Notes under the pieces: generated by a model
What the model saw: only the letters and a program-made list of their open reading frames with translations
Database searches by the model: none
Told to the model about the DNA's origin: nothing
In this document: one piece after another, positions 38,479-48,196 of the stretch
Layout: each line of letters opens with the position of its first letter
How positions within the stretch are numbered: position 1 is the first letter of the stretch
Program-made: the position numbers and the translations under genes
NCBI GenBank assembly: GCA_044868005.1
Contig: JBIOVX010000245.1
Location: forward strand, 1-64,000
Origin: DATARR01 sp044868005
Lineage (GTDB): Bacteria > Acidobacteriota > Thermoanaerobaculia > Multivoradales > UBA5704
Reading direction: 5' to 3'
DNA length: 64,000 nucleotides

Positions 38479-40242
38479 CTAGATCAGCCGCAACTCGCGC
38501 TTGATCTCGTTGATCCGCGCCTGGACCACCCCGCGGTCCAAGGTGCGGAAGCGCTCAGGGAGCAGCTCGCGGCTGGTGCATTCGAGGATGGCACAGAGGA
38601 TCTGCATCTCGCGCTCGCGGGTGTTCGCCGGCGGGATGAAGTCGCTGAAAGCCTTCTGCAGGTGCTCGGCTTTCAGCTCGGAGGACTCGGCGGCTTCGGC
38701 TTCCAACGTGGCGCGCACCAGGACGGCTTCCAGGTCCGAGCCCGAGAGGCCGAGATATTGATCCTCCGTGGCGACCTCGGAGATGGAGGCCACTTGGGTT
38801 TTCAGGCCGAGCTTCTTGAGCATCACCTTGTAGATCTCGTCGTACTCGGCCGCCGTCTCCGGGTAGAAGAGCGGGATGTGCTCCTCGGCCCGCCCCTGGC
38901 GCTTGAGGTCGATGGGCAGCAGGTCGGGCCGGGCGGTGATGAGGAACCAGAGGATCTTGCCGCGGTTGCGGGTGTCGCCCATGAAGGCGGCGATCTGCGC
39001 GAAGACGCGGTTCTGCGTGCCGGAGTCCCCCTGCTGCTCGCGGTTGCCGAGCGCGGCGTCGGCCTCGTCCACCATCACGCCGACGGGCGTGAGCGAGGCG
39101 AGGATCTTGAGGATGCGCTCCAGGTTGGCCTCCGTGGCGCCCACCCACATGGAGCGGAAATTTTTCATCTTGACGCAGGGGAAGCCGATCTCGTTGGCGA
39201 AGCACTCGACGAGGAAGGTCTTGGCGCTCCCCACCGGACCGCAGACTAGATAGCCCATGGGCACGGCGGCCGGATTGCCGCGCGCGATGGCGCGGGAGGC
39301 GCGGCGCAGGCGGTCCTTCACCGCCGGCATGCCGGCCACCATCGAGAGGTCGAACTTGGGCTCCAAGTACTCGAGCAGACCGAGGCCTTCGGTCTCGATG
39401 ACCTCCTTCTTCACGCGGCGCACCCGCTCGCGGGTGAGCCGGTCGCCGTTGGCGTCGGTGCCGTCGAGGAGCTGCCCGATCTGCACCCGCGTCATGCCGG
39501 CGGTCAGCTCGGCGAGGCGCGCTGCCGGCAGATCCGATTTGGTGGTGTACCACTCGGCTGAGCGGACGGCTTCCAGATAGGTCAGCCGCTCGGCCGGGTC
39601 CGGCCGCACGATTTCCACCTCGCGCGTACCGTGAGCGCGCACGAGCTTGGCGTCCAGCTCCGCCAGGCTCTCGGTGACCAGGACGACGACGATGTTCTTG
39701 GCCAGCAGCACCGGATCCTGCGACCACTTGCGAAGGTAGACCAGCACCGCGCGGTCCTCCGGCGTGCGATAAGCGACTTCGGCCGCCGGCACGATCGTCT
39801 CGGCGAAGGGGAGCAGCAGCACCACCGGCCGGGCCGGCTGCAGCGCGGCACAATGGCGGAAGTAGGAGTCGAGCAGGGCGAAACAGTTGGCGGCGTCGCG
39901 CGGCAGGCCGTCCGCCCAATTCGTGCCGTGGACGGTGTCGTAGGCACGCAGCCGCTCCTGGAAGTGGCTCCGCGCGGCCGGCGTGGCGAAGCCCAGCCCC
40001 TCGGCGCGGTTGTAGGTGACGATCGACTGCCACCCGGCGAAGAGCTGCTGCACCAGGAAGTCGTCGAGCGAGAGGAAGCGCAGCCCGGAGGAATTCCGCA
40101 TCGGTACGAGGTCCGCCGGCACGCCATGCAGCACGAAGGTGTTCGACTGTTTGGCCGTGACGGCGCGGACCAGCTCCGAGGCCCACGCCGGGAGCGAATC
40201 GAGGAAGACGGCGGGCGGAGGGGTGACGGCGGTCTCTGGCAT
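38479..40242 (-). CDS. AAA family ATPase
   Basis: 587 residues. N-terminal half (1-290) is a degenerate nucleotide-binding-like domain (VVLLLPFAETIVP, IVVVLVTESLAEL). C-terminal half carries a full AAA core: Walker A VCGPVGSAKTFLVE, Walker B VGVMVDEADAAL, sensor FLITARPDLLP, arginine-finger region LKRQGRAEEHIPLF. Lies downstream of a PspA gene in the same direction; PspA-AAA pairs are recurrent in envelope-stress loci. The 40.3-kb repeat pair sits in the gap between them. Confidence 0.85.
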   Translation of the reverse strand: MPETAVTPPPAVFLDSLPAWASELVRAVTAKQSNTFVLHGVPADLVPMRNSSGLRFLSLDDFLVQQLFAGWQSIVTYNRAEGLGFATPAARSHFQERLRAYDTVHGTNWADGLPRDAANCFALLDSYFRHCAALQPARPVVLLLPFAETIVPAAEVAYRTPEDRAVLVYLRKWSQDPVLLAKNIVVVLVTESLAELDAKLVRAHGTREVEIVRPDPAERLTYLEAVRSAEWYTTKSDLPAARLAELTAGMTRVQIGQLLDGTDANGDRLTRERVRRVKKEVIETEGLGLLEYLEPKFDLSMVAGMPAVKDRLRRASRAIARGNPAAVPMGYLVCGPVGSAKTFLVECFANEIGFPCVKMKNFRSMWVGATEANLERILKILASLTPVGVMVDEADAALGNREQQGDSGTQNRVFAQIAAFMGDTRNRGKILWFLITARPDLLPIDLKRQGRAEEHIPLFYPETAAEYDEIYKVMLKKLGLKTQVASISEVATEDQYLGLSGSDLEAVLVRATLEAEAAESSELKAEHLQKAFSDFIPPANTREREMQILCAILECTSRELLPERFRTLDRGVVQARINEIKRELRLI

Positions 40243-40310
40243 GGGGGCCTATTATCTCCGATCCGGCCGGCCTCTCGCGTCTTCAAGCGCGTTGAGGGAC
40301 TTGTACGGAT

Positions 40311-40480
40311 CTGCCCTTCGAGACCTCACCCCCTGGCCCCCTCTCCATCGGAGATGGAGAGGGGGACGAATCCGAGCTGATGGAGAAGGTAGCGCGCGGC
40401 AATATCGCTTCAACCGCGTTCCCCCTCTCCAGCTTCGCTGGAGAGGGGGCCAGGGGGTGAGGTCTCGAAGGGTAGACCCC
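40311..40480. mobile_element. Gene-less inverted-repeat pair (MITE-like), family of the DUF559 element
   Basis: Left end CTGCCCTTCGAGACCTCACC plus hairpin with 13-bp arms (40337-40365); right end is its inverse with hairpin 40421-40449 and GGTCTCGAAGGGTAGACC. Only about 55 bp lie between. It sits inside the gap between pspA and the ATPase gene. Confidence 0.65.
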
Positions 40481-40509
40481 CGATCAACCCGGGTCTTTTG
40501 GAGGTGTTC

Positions 40510-41268
40510 CTACCCCGCCTCCGGCAACTTCTGAGGCGTGGCCGCCGTCGTCGACTGGGTCGGGAACGGCGCGGCTTCCTTGACGGCGTCGGGCTTCTTC
40601 AAGCCCAGCTCGACCTCGAACTCGGAGAGCACGCTCTGCGCCTGGAGCTGCCGGGCCTTGCGCTCGGTCTTGATGCGTTCGACGTCGAGCCCGCCGGTGG
40701 CCACCTCGACGGAAGCCTTGGCCTCGGCGGCACGCTGCTTGATCTCTTCCAGATACTTTTCGTTGGTGGCGCCGACGCCGTAGGCGTCGAGCTCGGCGAG
40801 GGCGGAGGCGGCCTGCTTCATCACCGCGGCCTTCTTCGACTCCTGGATGGCCTTGCGGCTCTGGTCGATCTTGACGCGCAGCTTCTGCTTGAGGTCCTCG
40901 ACCGTGATCTGGGCGTTCTGGAAGGCGTTCGACGCGGCCGTGAGCTGCTCGTTGGTGGTCTGCAGCTCCTGGCGGATCTGCTGCAGCGTGGAGGCGTCGT
41001 CCTCGGCGATGCGGCGCGCTTCGGGGCTGCCCTCGGTCAGCGCGGCCTTGATCGAGGAGGTGAGCTGTCTCTCCCTCTGCTCCAGCTCCTGTTTGCCCTG
41101 CTCCAGACGGATGACTGTGGCACGGGTGGTGATCAGGATCTGGTTGAGCTTCGGCAGGGTGTTGCGCATCTCCTCGATGGACTCCTGGAGCATCACCTCC
41201 GGATCTTCCGCGAAGGAGATGAAGTAGCCGATCCACGACTTGAAGACTCGGATGAGGCGGTCGAACAT
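40510..41268 (-). CDS. PspA/IM30 family envelope-stress protein
   Basis: 252 residues, almost all alpha-helical. Starts MFDRLIRVFKSWIGYFISFAEDPE, the amphipathic membrane-binding helix of the family, followed by long coiled coils (KQELEQRERQLTSSIKAAL; QKLRVKIDQSRKAIQESKKA) and a C-terminal Pro/Thr tail. These ESCRT-III-like proteins coat and protect the cytoplasmic membrane. Transcribed with the upstream unknown gene (53-base gap). Confidence 0.93.
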   Translation of the reverse strand: MFDRLIRVFKSWIGYFISFAEDPEVMLQESIEEMRNTLPKLNQILITTRATVIRLEQGKQELEQRERQLTSSIKAALTEGSPEARRIAEDDASTLQQIRQELQTTNEQLTAASNAFQNAQITVEDLKQKLRVKIDQSRKAIQESKKAAVMKQAASALAELDAYGVGATNEKYLEEIKQRAAEAKASVEVATGGLDVERIKTERKARQLQAQSVLSEFEVELGLKKPDAVKEAAPFPTQSTTAATPQKLPEAG

Positions 41269-41321
41269 GGCGGTCTCTCCTCAATGTCCAAAAGGCCCGC
41301 AGGGAGGCGCGGGCGATCGGC

Positions 41322-42059
41322 CTATTTTGGGCGCTCCTCCGGCGCGGCGGCGGCGGGCGCCGCGGGCCGCGGAGGCGTGTCCGCGGTCGAGATGGGATTC
41401 TCCTCGACGAACGGGTTGACGGCGTCGAACAGCTTGCGCTCCTCGGCGCGCTTGTTCACCAGCCAGCGCGAGAGGCGGGTGTGCTCCGCCTCGACGGCGA
41501 GGCGGTTGGCTTCCATCTTCTCGCGGTTGCGGCGGGTCACTTCGTCGATCTCCGCCTGGAGCTGGGCGTTGTCCTTGTCGATCTGCTCGGAGCGTTCGGC
41601 CAGCTTGCGGCGCAGGAACTCCTCGAACTTGTCGAGGGCCTGATCGCGGCGGACGGCGTCCTGGACGATGTCGGAGACCGGCACCGGCCCGGAAGGGTTC
41701 ATGTTGAGGAACCCGGTGAGCGCCGCCGCCTTGGCACGCGTATCCAGGGCCGCGAAGCCCGGCGAGGCGAAGATCTCGAGCACCTTGTAGGCGCTGTAGC
41801 CATGCGCGGGATCGTGTACTCCGGCGGCGCGATAGATGGCGGGGAAATCCGGGATCTCGTCCCCCTCGGCGCCGGCGGATGCCGCGGCGAGCTTGCGCTC
41901 GTCGATCGCCGGAGGCTCGGGGAGGGTCCCCAGCAGATCGCGGATGTCCGGCGGCGTCCCCGGGGGAGGTGGTGGAGCCATGGCAGCCGACGCGATCGCC
42001 GTCTCCTCGGGCGACAGCTCCACGATCTTCATCTTGCTGAGGACTTCCTTGAGACCCAT
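41322..42059 (-). CDS. Hypothetical protein upstream of pspA
   Basis: 245 residues from ATG 42059 (GAGGAA 9 bases upstream). Pro-rich stretch at 28-40, a globular middle with GVHDPAHGYSAYKVLEIFAS and AAALTGFLNMNPSGPVPV, then a coiled coil (KFEEFLRRKLAERSEQIDKD onward) and a Pro/Ala tail. No family recognised. Probably works with PspA and the AAA ATPase, since the three are collinear. Confidence 0.75.
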   Translation of the reverse strand: MGLKEVLSKMKIVELSPEETAIASAAMAPPPPPGTPPDIRDLLGTLPEPPAIDERKLAAASAGAEGDEIPDFPAIYRAAGVHDPAHGYSAYKVLEIFASPGFAALDTRAKAAALTGFLNMNPSGPVPVSDIVQDAVRRDQALDKFEEFLRRKLAERSEQIDKDNAQLQAEIDEVTRRNREKMEANRLAVEAEHTRLSRWLVNKRAEERKLFDAVNPFVEENPISTADTPPRPAAPAAAAPEERPK

Positions 42060-42165
42060 GGCGTTTCCTCGGGGTGATCTGCCTTGCCGAATGGCTCGAA
42101 GCGTATGGCCGGGGCAGAGGGGTGTCAACTGGTACGCAAGGATAGACCGCCGGTTGCAGCCGATG

Positions 42166-42264
42166 CGCCCGGCGCTTCCGCGCCGGGCTACCGAAACGTC
42201 GCCCAGAGGGCGATTCGCTTCGGAGAAGCGACGTCTCAGTAGCCCGGTGCGGAAGCGCCGGGCG
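42166..42264. mobile_element. Second MITE-like palindromic element
   Basis: Two 37-bp inverted arms (42166-42202, 42228-42264); each is itself a hairpin, e.g. GCCCGGCGC-TTCC-GCGCCGGGC, joined to CTACCGAAACGTCGC. Different sequence from the DUF559 family. Its right arm ends 2 bases from the stop of the next gene. Confidence 0.6.
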
Positions 42265-42266
42265 AG

Positions 42267-42488
42267 CTACACCTCGTACACCACCCGCCGCACCGGCCGC
42301 GGCAGGGGCAGCAGGTTGGAGACGGCCACCAGCGACTCGGCCAGGGGATTGAGCTCCGCCATCTCGCGCGGGGTGAGCGGCCGCACGCTCAGGACGCGCC
42401 GCGGCAGGCGCGCCGTCGTGGGGTCGCAACCGCGTTCGAGAAACGCCGCCAGAAGCCAGCGGCCGAGGGTACGGCGAGCCGTGTTCAT
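42267..42488 (-). CDS. Small hypothetical protein downstream of msrA
   Basis: 73 residues, MNTARRTLGRWLLAAFLERG..., basic, with a helix near 1-20 and a Leu/Pro-rich C-terminus. No family recognised. Starts 12 bases after the msrA stop, so likely co-transcribed. Confidence 0.5.
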   Translation of the reverse strand: MNTARRTLGRWLLAAFLERGCDPTTARLPRRVLSVRPLTPREMAELNPLAESLVAVSNLLPLPRPVRRVVYEV

Positions 42489-42500
42489 CGAATCGAGCCC

Positions 42501-42971
42501 TCAGATGTGGCAGCTCGCCAGCCCGCGCTTCTCCAGATACTGCTGGTGGTACTCCTCGGCGCGCCAGAACTCGGCGGCGGGCTCGATCTGGGTCACGATC
42601 GGCCGCTTGAAACGCCCGCTCTTCTCCAGCCGCTCCTTCGAGGCGCGCGCCGCGACCTCCTGCTCCGGCGTGTGAAAGAAGACGACCGAGCGATACTGGG
42701 TGCCGATGTCCGGCCCCTGCCGGTTGAGCGTCGTCGGATCGTGGTTCTCCCAGAAGACGTTCAGCAGGTCGTCGTACGAGACGGCCTCCGGATCGTACTC
42801 GACCTGCACCACCTCGGCGTGGCCGGTCGAGTCCGAGCAGACGTCCTTGTAGGTGGGATTCTGGAGATCTCCGCCCGCATAGCCGACGGCGGTGACCTTG
42901 ACCCCCTGGACGCGCCGGAACTCCGCCTCCACTCCCCAGAAGCAACCCGCTCCAAACGTAGCGATGGCCAT
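42501..42971 (-). CDS. msrA: Peptide methionine-S-sulfoxide reductase A
   Basis: 156 residues. Active site FGAGCFWGVEAEF at the N-terminus, then GYAGGDLQNPTYKDVCSDSTGHAE and ENHDPTTLNRQGPDIGTQYRS; a resolving Cys is available near the end (LASCHI). Reduces the S form of methionine sulfoxide in proteins, using thioredoxin. No signal peptide, so cytoplasmic. Confidence 0.97.
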   Translation of the reverse strand: MAIATFGAGCFWGVEAEFRRVQGVKVTAVGYAGGDLQNPTYKDVCSDSTGHAEVVQVEYDPEAVSYDDLLNVFWENHDPTTLNRQGPDIGTQYRSVVFFHTPEQEVAARASKERLEKSGRFKRPIVTQIEPAAEFWRAEEYHQQYLEKRGLASCHI

Positions 42972-43131
42972 GTGTGTTCTCCCTTTCCTGGATGAGGAGT
43001 CTACGCTCCCTCGTCCGCCTACAACAGCGCTCCGTCGGGAGATTGTTTCAGAGGACAGGTTGACGACGAGACGCCTATACGGAGATCGCCGGGAGCGGCA
43101 CCGCCCGGCACCGCTCCCGCAAGGGCCAAAG

Positions 43132-43431
43132 CTAAGGGCGGAAAACCGGCCGGGGGAAGACGCAGGCCGTCAGCTCCGCGATGCACCGCAGATTCTCGGG
43201 GACCTGCTCGGCATCCTCGCCTTCGAAGCAGAAGGAGTAGTTGTATGAGTAGCTGCTGACGTAGTAGCTCGCCCGCAATCTGGCGAGCGCGTCGGCTCTG
43301 GCCGCGGCTTCGGTCGAGCCGGCGCCTACCTGAGTGTGGCCGCAGCGAAAGAGCGACGGAGTCGGAGCCGCCGGGAGGGCGGCGGTGAGGAGGAGGACGG
43401 CGAGCAGTAGGGTACGACGGATCCTGGACAT
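43132..43431 (-). CDS. Small secreted hypothetical protein, Cys-containing
   Basis: 99 residues with signal peptide 1-22 (TLLLAVLLLTAALPAAP). Mature part has four Cys (RCGHTQ, FCFEG, RCIAEL, ACVF), probably two disulfides, and a Tyr/Ser-rich strand YYVSSYSYNYS. No family recognised. The 160-base gap toward msrA holds nothing recognisable. Confidence 0.65.
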   Translation of the reverse strand: MSRIRRTLLLAVLLLTAALPAAPTPSLFRCGHTQVGAGSTEAAARADALARLRASYYVSSYSYNYSFCFEGEDAEQVPENLRCIAELTACVFPRPVFRP

Positions 43432-43488
43432 GTTTTTTCCTTTCCGCAGGTTCTCTGCGCTTTATGGGTTTCAGGCATAGATGAGCCG

Positions 43489-43926
43489 TCAGTGACCCGT
43501 CGTGACGGGACGGACGACGGTCACCGCCATCAGCCGCTGCTGCACGTCCCTTGGCAGGAAAGGACCGGGCAGCACGATGGTGATGTCCGGGCCTCCGGGA
43601 ACGTGGAAGGTGATGGTGATGCTCGAGCCGGAGACGGTGAACTCGGGTCCGAAGTCCAGCAGGTCGGTCTCCGTCAGGTAGCCGTGCTCCACCTGCCATT
43701 GCAAGGCGGCATCGACGATGAGCTCGATGTCGATCGCGCCCGGCGCGGCCTTCGCGGCCGCTCCCGAGCGGGCGGCGGAGAGGTCGAGCATGGCCGCCCG
43801 CTGGATGAGCTCCGAGGATCCCGCAACGGTCCGGTGGAACCACAGGTCGCCGGGCTCCTGTGCGGAGGCGGCGGTGGTGGTCAGGATGAATAGGAGGAGG
43901 ACGAGGACGATGCGTTTGAGCTGCAC
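43489..43926 (-). CDS. Small secreted hypothetical protein
   Basis: 145 residues, signal peptide 1-22 (VLVLLLFILTTTAASAQ). Mature part without Cys, ending in a strand-rich segment (EFTVSGSSITITFHVPGG, DITIVLPGPFLPRDVQ). No family recognised. Divergent from the winged-helix regulator, whose box array lies between the two. Confidence 0.65.
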   Translation of the reverse strand: MQLKRIVLVLLLFILTTTAASAQEPGDLWFHRTVAGSSELIQRAAMLDLSAARSGAAAKAAPGAIDIELIVDAALQWQVEHGYLTETDLLDFGPEFTVSGSSITITFHVPGGPDITIVLPGPFLPRDVQQRLMAVTVVRPVTTGH

Positions 43927-44004
43927 GGGTTTCTTCTCCTTTCGTGGCGTTCAGGGGAAGGTTCGGTCCTTCCCGGTCCGCGGCGAGATTCGCCCGCCGG
44001 CACC

Positions 44005-44053
44005 GTCAAAGGCGTCCGCGAAAGGTCAAAGAACGGTCAAAGCAGGGTCAACG
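44005..44053 (+). promoter_or_regulatory. GTCAAAG boxes phased at 11 bp before the winged-helix gene
   Basis: GTCAAAG at 44005, 44025 and 44036, and GTCAACG at 44047; spacings 20, 11, 11. Same TCAAAG core and 11-bp step as at 19904-19931. OmpR/PhoB-type proteins bind such direct repeats, so this is a likely autoregulatory operator. Confidence 0.6.
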
Positions 44054-44076
44054 CCTGAGAACAGGGAGGACACGCC

Positions 44077-44820
44077 GTGAAGCTCGGATTTGGAGAGTGG
44101 ATTCTCGACCAGGAAGCCGGATGGCTACTGGGGCCGGCAGGGGAAGTGCGCCTCCGTCCTCACGCCTATCGGATGCTGGAGGTGCTGGCGGAGCAGGCGC
44201 CGAAGATCCTGTCGCAGGAAGAGCTGCTGGACCGGGTGTGGGGGGTCGAGCACCTCTCGCCCAGCTCGGTCAAACAGGCGGTCAGCGAGGTCCGCCAGGC
44301 GCTGGGCGATGACGCCGCTCGGCCGGCGTTCATCGAGACCATGCACCGGCGGGGCTACCGCTTCATCGCGCCCGTCGTGCGGATCGAAGACGCGCCTTCG
44401 CCGATCAGGGAACCTGCGTCGGAGCTCCCGATGTCCATCCCGACAGTCCGGCAGTCGGGCCGTCGTTGGACCGCTCTCACGATGCCGGTCCTCGCCAGCC
44501 TCTTCTTGTTGGCCTTGGTCCCACAACCCTTAGCCGAACCGAAGTCCGCGCAGCCCGCCATGGCCATGACCGCGTCGCAAGACCCGCGGCCAATCCCGCC
44601 CTTCCTCTTCCGGCGAAGCTGGGTTCTACCGCCGTCCGGAGCTTGCCAGGACTGGCCGGCGACCGCGATTCCATGCCGTCCCCGACCGTTGCGGCCAGGC
44701 TTCGGCCCTCGCCCTCGCCCTCGTCCGGGATTTCATGGGCCTCCCAATCCACTCTGGCCGCCACTTGTCGACAGAACGGAGGAGGGGGAAGACCGGCCGG
44801 CGACCGCAGCGCCACGATAG
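44077..44820 (+). CDS. CadC-like winged-helix regulator with membrane helix
   Basis: 247 residues from GTG 44077. Residues 1-105: OmpR/PhoB-type domain (VRLRPHAYRMLEVLAEQAPKI, SVKQAVSEVRQALGDD, FIETMHRRGYRFIAPV). Helix at about 137-153 (MPVLASLFLLALVPQPL). The remaining 95 residues are Pro/Arg-rich and low in complexity and run 88 bp into the convergent DUF58 gene. The usual periplasmic sensor or TPR part is missing, so the gene may be truncated. Confidence 0.8.
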   Translation: MKLGFGEWILDQEAGWLLGPAGEVRLRPHAYRMLEVLAEQAPKILSQEELLDRVWGVEHLSPSSVKQAVSEVRQALGDDAARPAFIETMHRRGYRFIAPVVRIEDAPSPIREPASELPMSIPTVRQSGRRWTALTMPVLASLFLLALVPQPLAEPKSAQPAMAMTASQDPRPIPPFLFRRSWVLPPSGACQDWPATAIPCRPRPLRPGFGPRPRPRPGFHGPPNPLWPPLVDRTEEGEDRPATAAPR

Positions 44821-46103
44821 ATCGCCAGATAAGCCTCCAACGCTTCGAGCGCCAAACGATCCGCCGGCGTATTCACCACCCGCACGCCGCCGCGGCGCAG
44901 ATGGCGGGCCAGCCGCCGGTTGGCCAGCAGGATCTCCAGGCTTGCCACCTGCGCGAAGGCCTGGGCCGGAGTATCCGGCGCCGCCGCGGCGAGCCGCCGC
45001 AGCTCGGGATCCTCCAGGTTCAGCAGCAGCGCCCGGTGGCGCCGGCCGAGGCGCAGCAGCGACTCGCGGAGGAGCTCGGCCGCCGCGAGGTCCACGACGG
45101 AAGTGAAGAGCACGGCGGTGGCGCTGCGGGACTCGACGGCGAAGGCGGCTTCGGCCGCGAGGTCGAAGGCGGGCTCGGCGAGCTGGGCCTCGACGCCGTA
45201 GAGCGCCTCGTAGGCCAGGCCCACGCCGCGGCCGCCGGACCGCACGCGCACGGTGCGCAGCACGCGGTCGGCGAAGGCGATGAGGGTCACCTGATCGCCG
45301 CGCGCCGCCGCCACCCTCGCGAGAGCCAGGGTCGCCGCCACCGCATAGTCGAGCTTGCTGCGGCTGCCGTCCATGGAGGCCATGGCGCGGGCGCAGTCGA
45401 GCAGGACGATCAGCCGTCCGCTGCGCTCCCAGGTCTCCTCGCGGCTCACCGGCCGGCCATGGCGGGCGGTGGCCTTCCAATGGATCTTGGCGAGGGGATC
45501 GCCCGGCAGGTACTCGCGCAGGGCGTAGGGCTCGGTGCCGGCGCCGTGGATGCGCAGGGGGATCTGCCCCATGCGCCGGCGCTGGGCGAGGATAAGGAGC
45601 TGGCCGGCGCGGCCCTCCCACCGCACCTGCGGATAAACGCGCACCGCCTCACCCGGCAGCAGCTCGCGCTGCGCCCAGGCGAGCTCCCATGGCCCCAGGA
45701 CGCGGACGGTGAGCGGTCCCGTCCGGTGCTCGCCGCGCCGCCGCGGCGTCAAGCTCCAGGTCCAGCGCAGCTCCCCGGGGCCGTGGATCTCCACCTGGCG
45801 GCGCAACGGCTGCTCGGCGAGACCCGGATGCAGGGTCTCGCGCAGGAGAAGGGAGACCGGGCGCGCAGCCGTGGTCGCGACGCGCACCGCTACCTCCGAC
45901 GGAGACTCCTGCACGAGGAGCGGCGGCCAGCTCCGGGAGGCCACGAGAGGCGTGCGGGCGGCGCGCCGGAAATCCACCAGCGTCGCCGCGGCCAGGATCG
46001 CGTCCAGCGCCAGCGCGGCCCAGGCCAGCCGCGGCTCGAGGAACGACGCCACCAGCAGGACGGTGATCAGGGCGAGGAGCTGGAAGCAGCGGGGGGCGGG
46101 CAT
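44733..46103 (-). CDS. DUF58 domain protein
   Basis: 456 residues. Two N-terminal helices (ALITVLLVASFLEPRLAWAAL), a beta-sandwich region, the DUF58 signature YLPGDPLAKIHWKATARHGR, and a VWA-like C-terminal part (LIVLLDCARAM). Works with MoxR-type ATPases in envelope or metal-centre maturation systems. Last gene of a seven-gene operon; its 3' end overlaps the convergent regulator. Confidence 0.9.
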   Translation of the reverse strand: MPAPRCFQLLALITVLLVASFLEPRLAWAALALDAILAAATLVDFRRAARTPLVASRSWPPLLVQESPSEVAVRVATTAARPVSLLLRETLHPGLAEQPLRRQVEIHGPGELRWTWSLTPRRRGEHRTGPLTVRVLGPWELAWAQRELLPGEAVRVYPQVRWEGRAGQLLILAQRRRMGQIPLRIHGAGTEPYALREYLPGDPLAKIHWKATARHGRPVSREETWERSGRLIVLLDCARAMASMDGSRSKLDYAVAATLALARVAAARGDQVTLIAFADRVLRTVRVRSGGRGVGLAYEALYGVEAQLAEPAFDLAAEAAFAVESRSATAVLFTSVVDLAAAELLRESLLRLGRRHRALLLNLEDPELRRLAAAAPDTPAQAFAQVASLEILLANRRLARHLRRGGVRVVNTPADRLALEALEAYLAIYRGAAVAGRSSPSSVLSTSGGQSGLGGP

Positions 46104-46115
46104 TCGCGAATCCCC

Positions 46116-47092
<977 letters not shown>

Positions 47093-47096
<4 letters not shown>

Positions 47097-48196
47097 GCGT
47101 TGGTCTCCGGTTTATTTGATCGCAATCTCGCCACCTCCCGCGCCAGCTCGACCAGCTCGCGGGAGCCGGCGCCCTCGGCGCGGCGCTCCAGCTCTTCCGG
47201 CAGCACGAGGTTACGGTCGAGCTCCCGCGCACGCCCGAGCAGCCGGCGCGCCGCCTCCCGGTGATGGCCCAGGCGGTGATGGAGCGCCCCGACCCCGAGC
47301 AGGAAGGAAGCCGCCGAGCCGGCCACCGCGGGCGGCTCGCTCCAGGCGGGCCCGAAGCGGCGGGAAAGCGTCAGCAGCGCGGCCAGGTAGAGAACGGCGA
47401 GGTGGAGGAGGATGAGGTCGAGCGTCCGTCCGAAGTCGGCGCTCTCCACCGCGCGGGCGGCCACCAGTCCGTGGTGATACTCGTCGAACGTCCACTCCTT
47501 CCCCAACCGGCGAAGCAGGGTCTCCAGCAGGGCCGCGTTGCCGGCGTTGGCCAGCCGGGCGTTGGCCAGTGCATCGGCGGGCAGGAGCCAGACCTGCCCC
47601 CGGCTGCCCCGGAAGCGCTCCAAAATGGCCACGGCAGGCGCGCCTTCGGGGGACGCGAAGAGGGGCTCGGAGCCTTTGGGAATCTCCGGCGCCCAGCGCG
47701 GCGCCCACACGCGGACCGGCTCGGCCTCAACGCCCGCGGCGGGACCCAGATCCCACTCCTGGCGGGCGAACCGCCGCCATTGGAACGGATTGAGAACAGG
47801 CTTCCGCTTCTCCTCCAAGGGCAGGCCGAGCGCCGTCATCGCCACCATCTCCGGGGCGTTGCCGGTCATTCCGGAGTAGGCGAGCACGACGGTGCCGCCG
47901 CGGCGCAGGTGGGCCTCGAGCTGCTCGGCCGCCTCCACCGAAATCCCACTCTGCCAGGGGAAGACGGTGACCAGCACGCCCTTCCCCTTGAAATGTTCCA
48001 ACGACCGCGCGAGCAGCGTCACCCGCGCACCTCGGGCTTCGAGATAGCGCCGGGCCGCGAGCCAGCCGCCCGGCCCCCGCGAGAGCGCGCTGCCGCGGGC
48101 TTCTCCGCCGCGCGCGGCCACCAGGGCTCCGCCCACGATCAGCAGGACGAGGAGCGCGAAGCCGAGGAACAGCCGGTTGCGCGTCGCCGTCCTCAC
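47093..48196 (-). CDS. DUF4350 domain membrane protein
   Basis: 367 residues from GTG 48196 (VRTATRNRLFLGFALLVLLIVGG). One N-terminal helix, an exported domain with GWLAARRYLEARGARVTLL and VLVTVFPWQSGISVEAAEQL (DUF4350-like GATase fold), a second helix near 285-305 and a cytoplasmic tail. Its start overlaps the DUF4129 stop. Conserved partner in MoxR-DUF58 loci; activity unknown. Confidence 0.8.
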
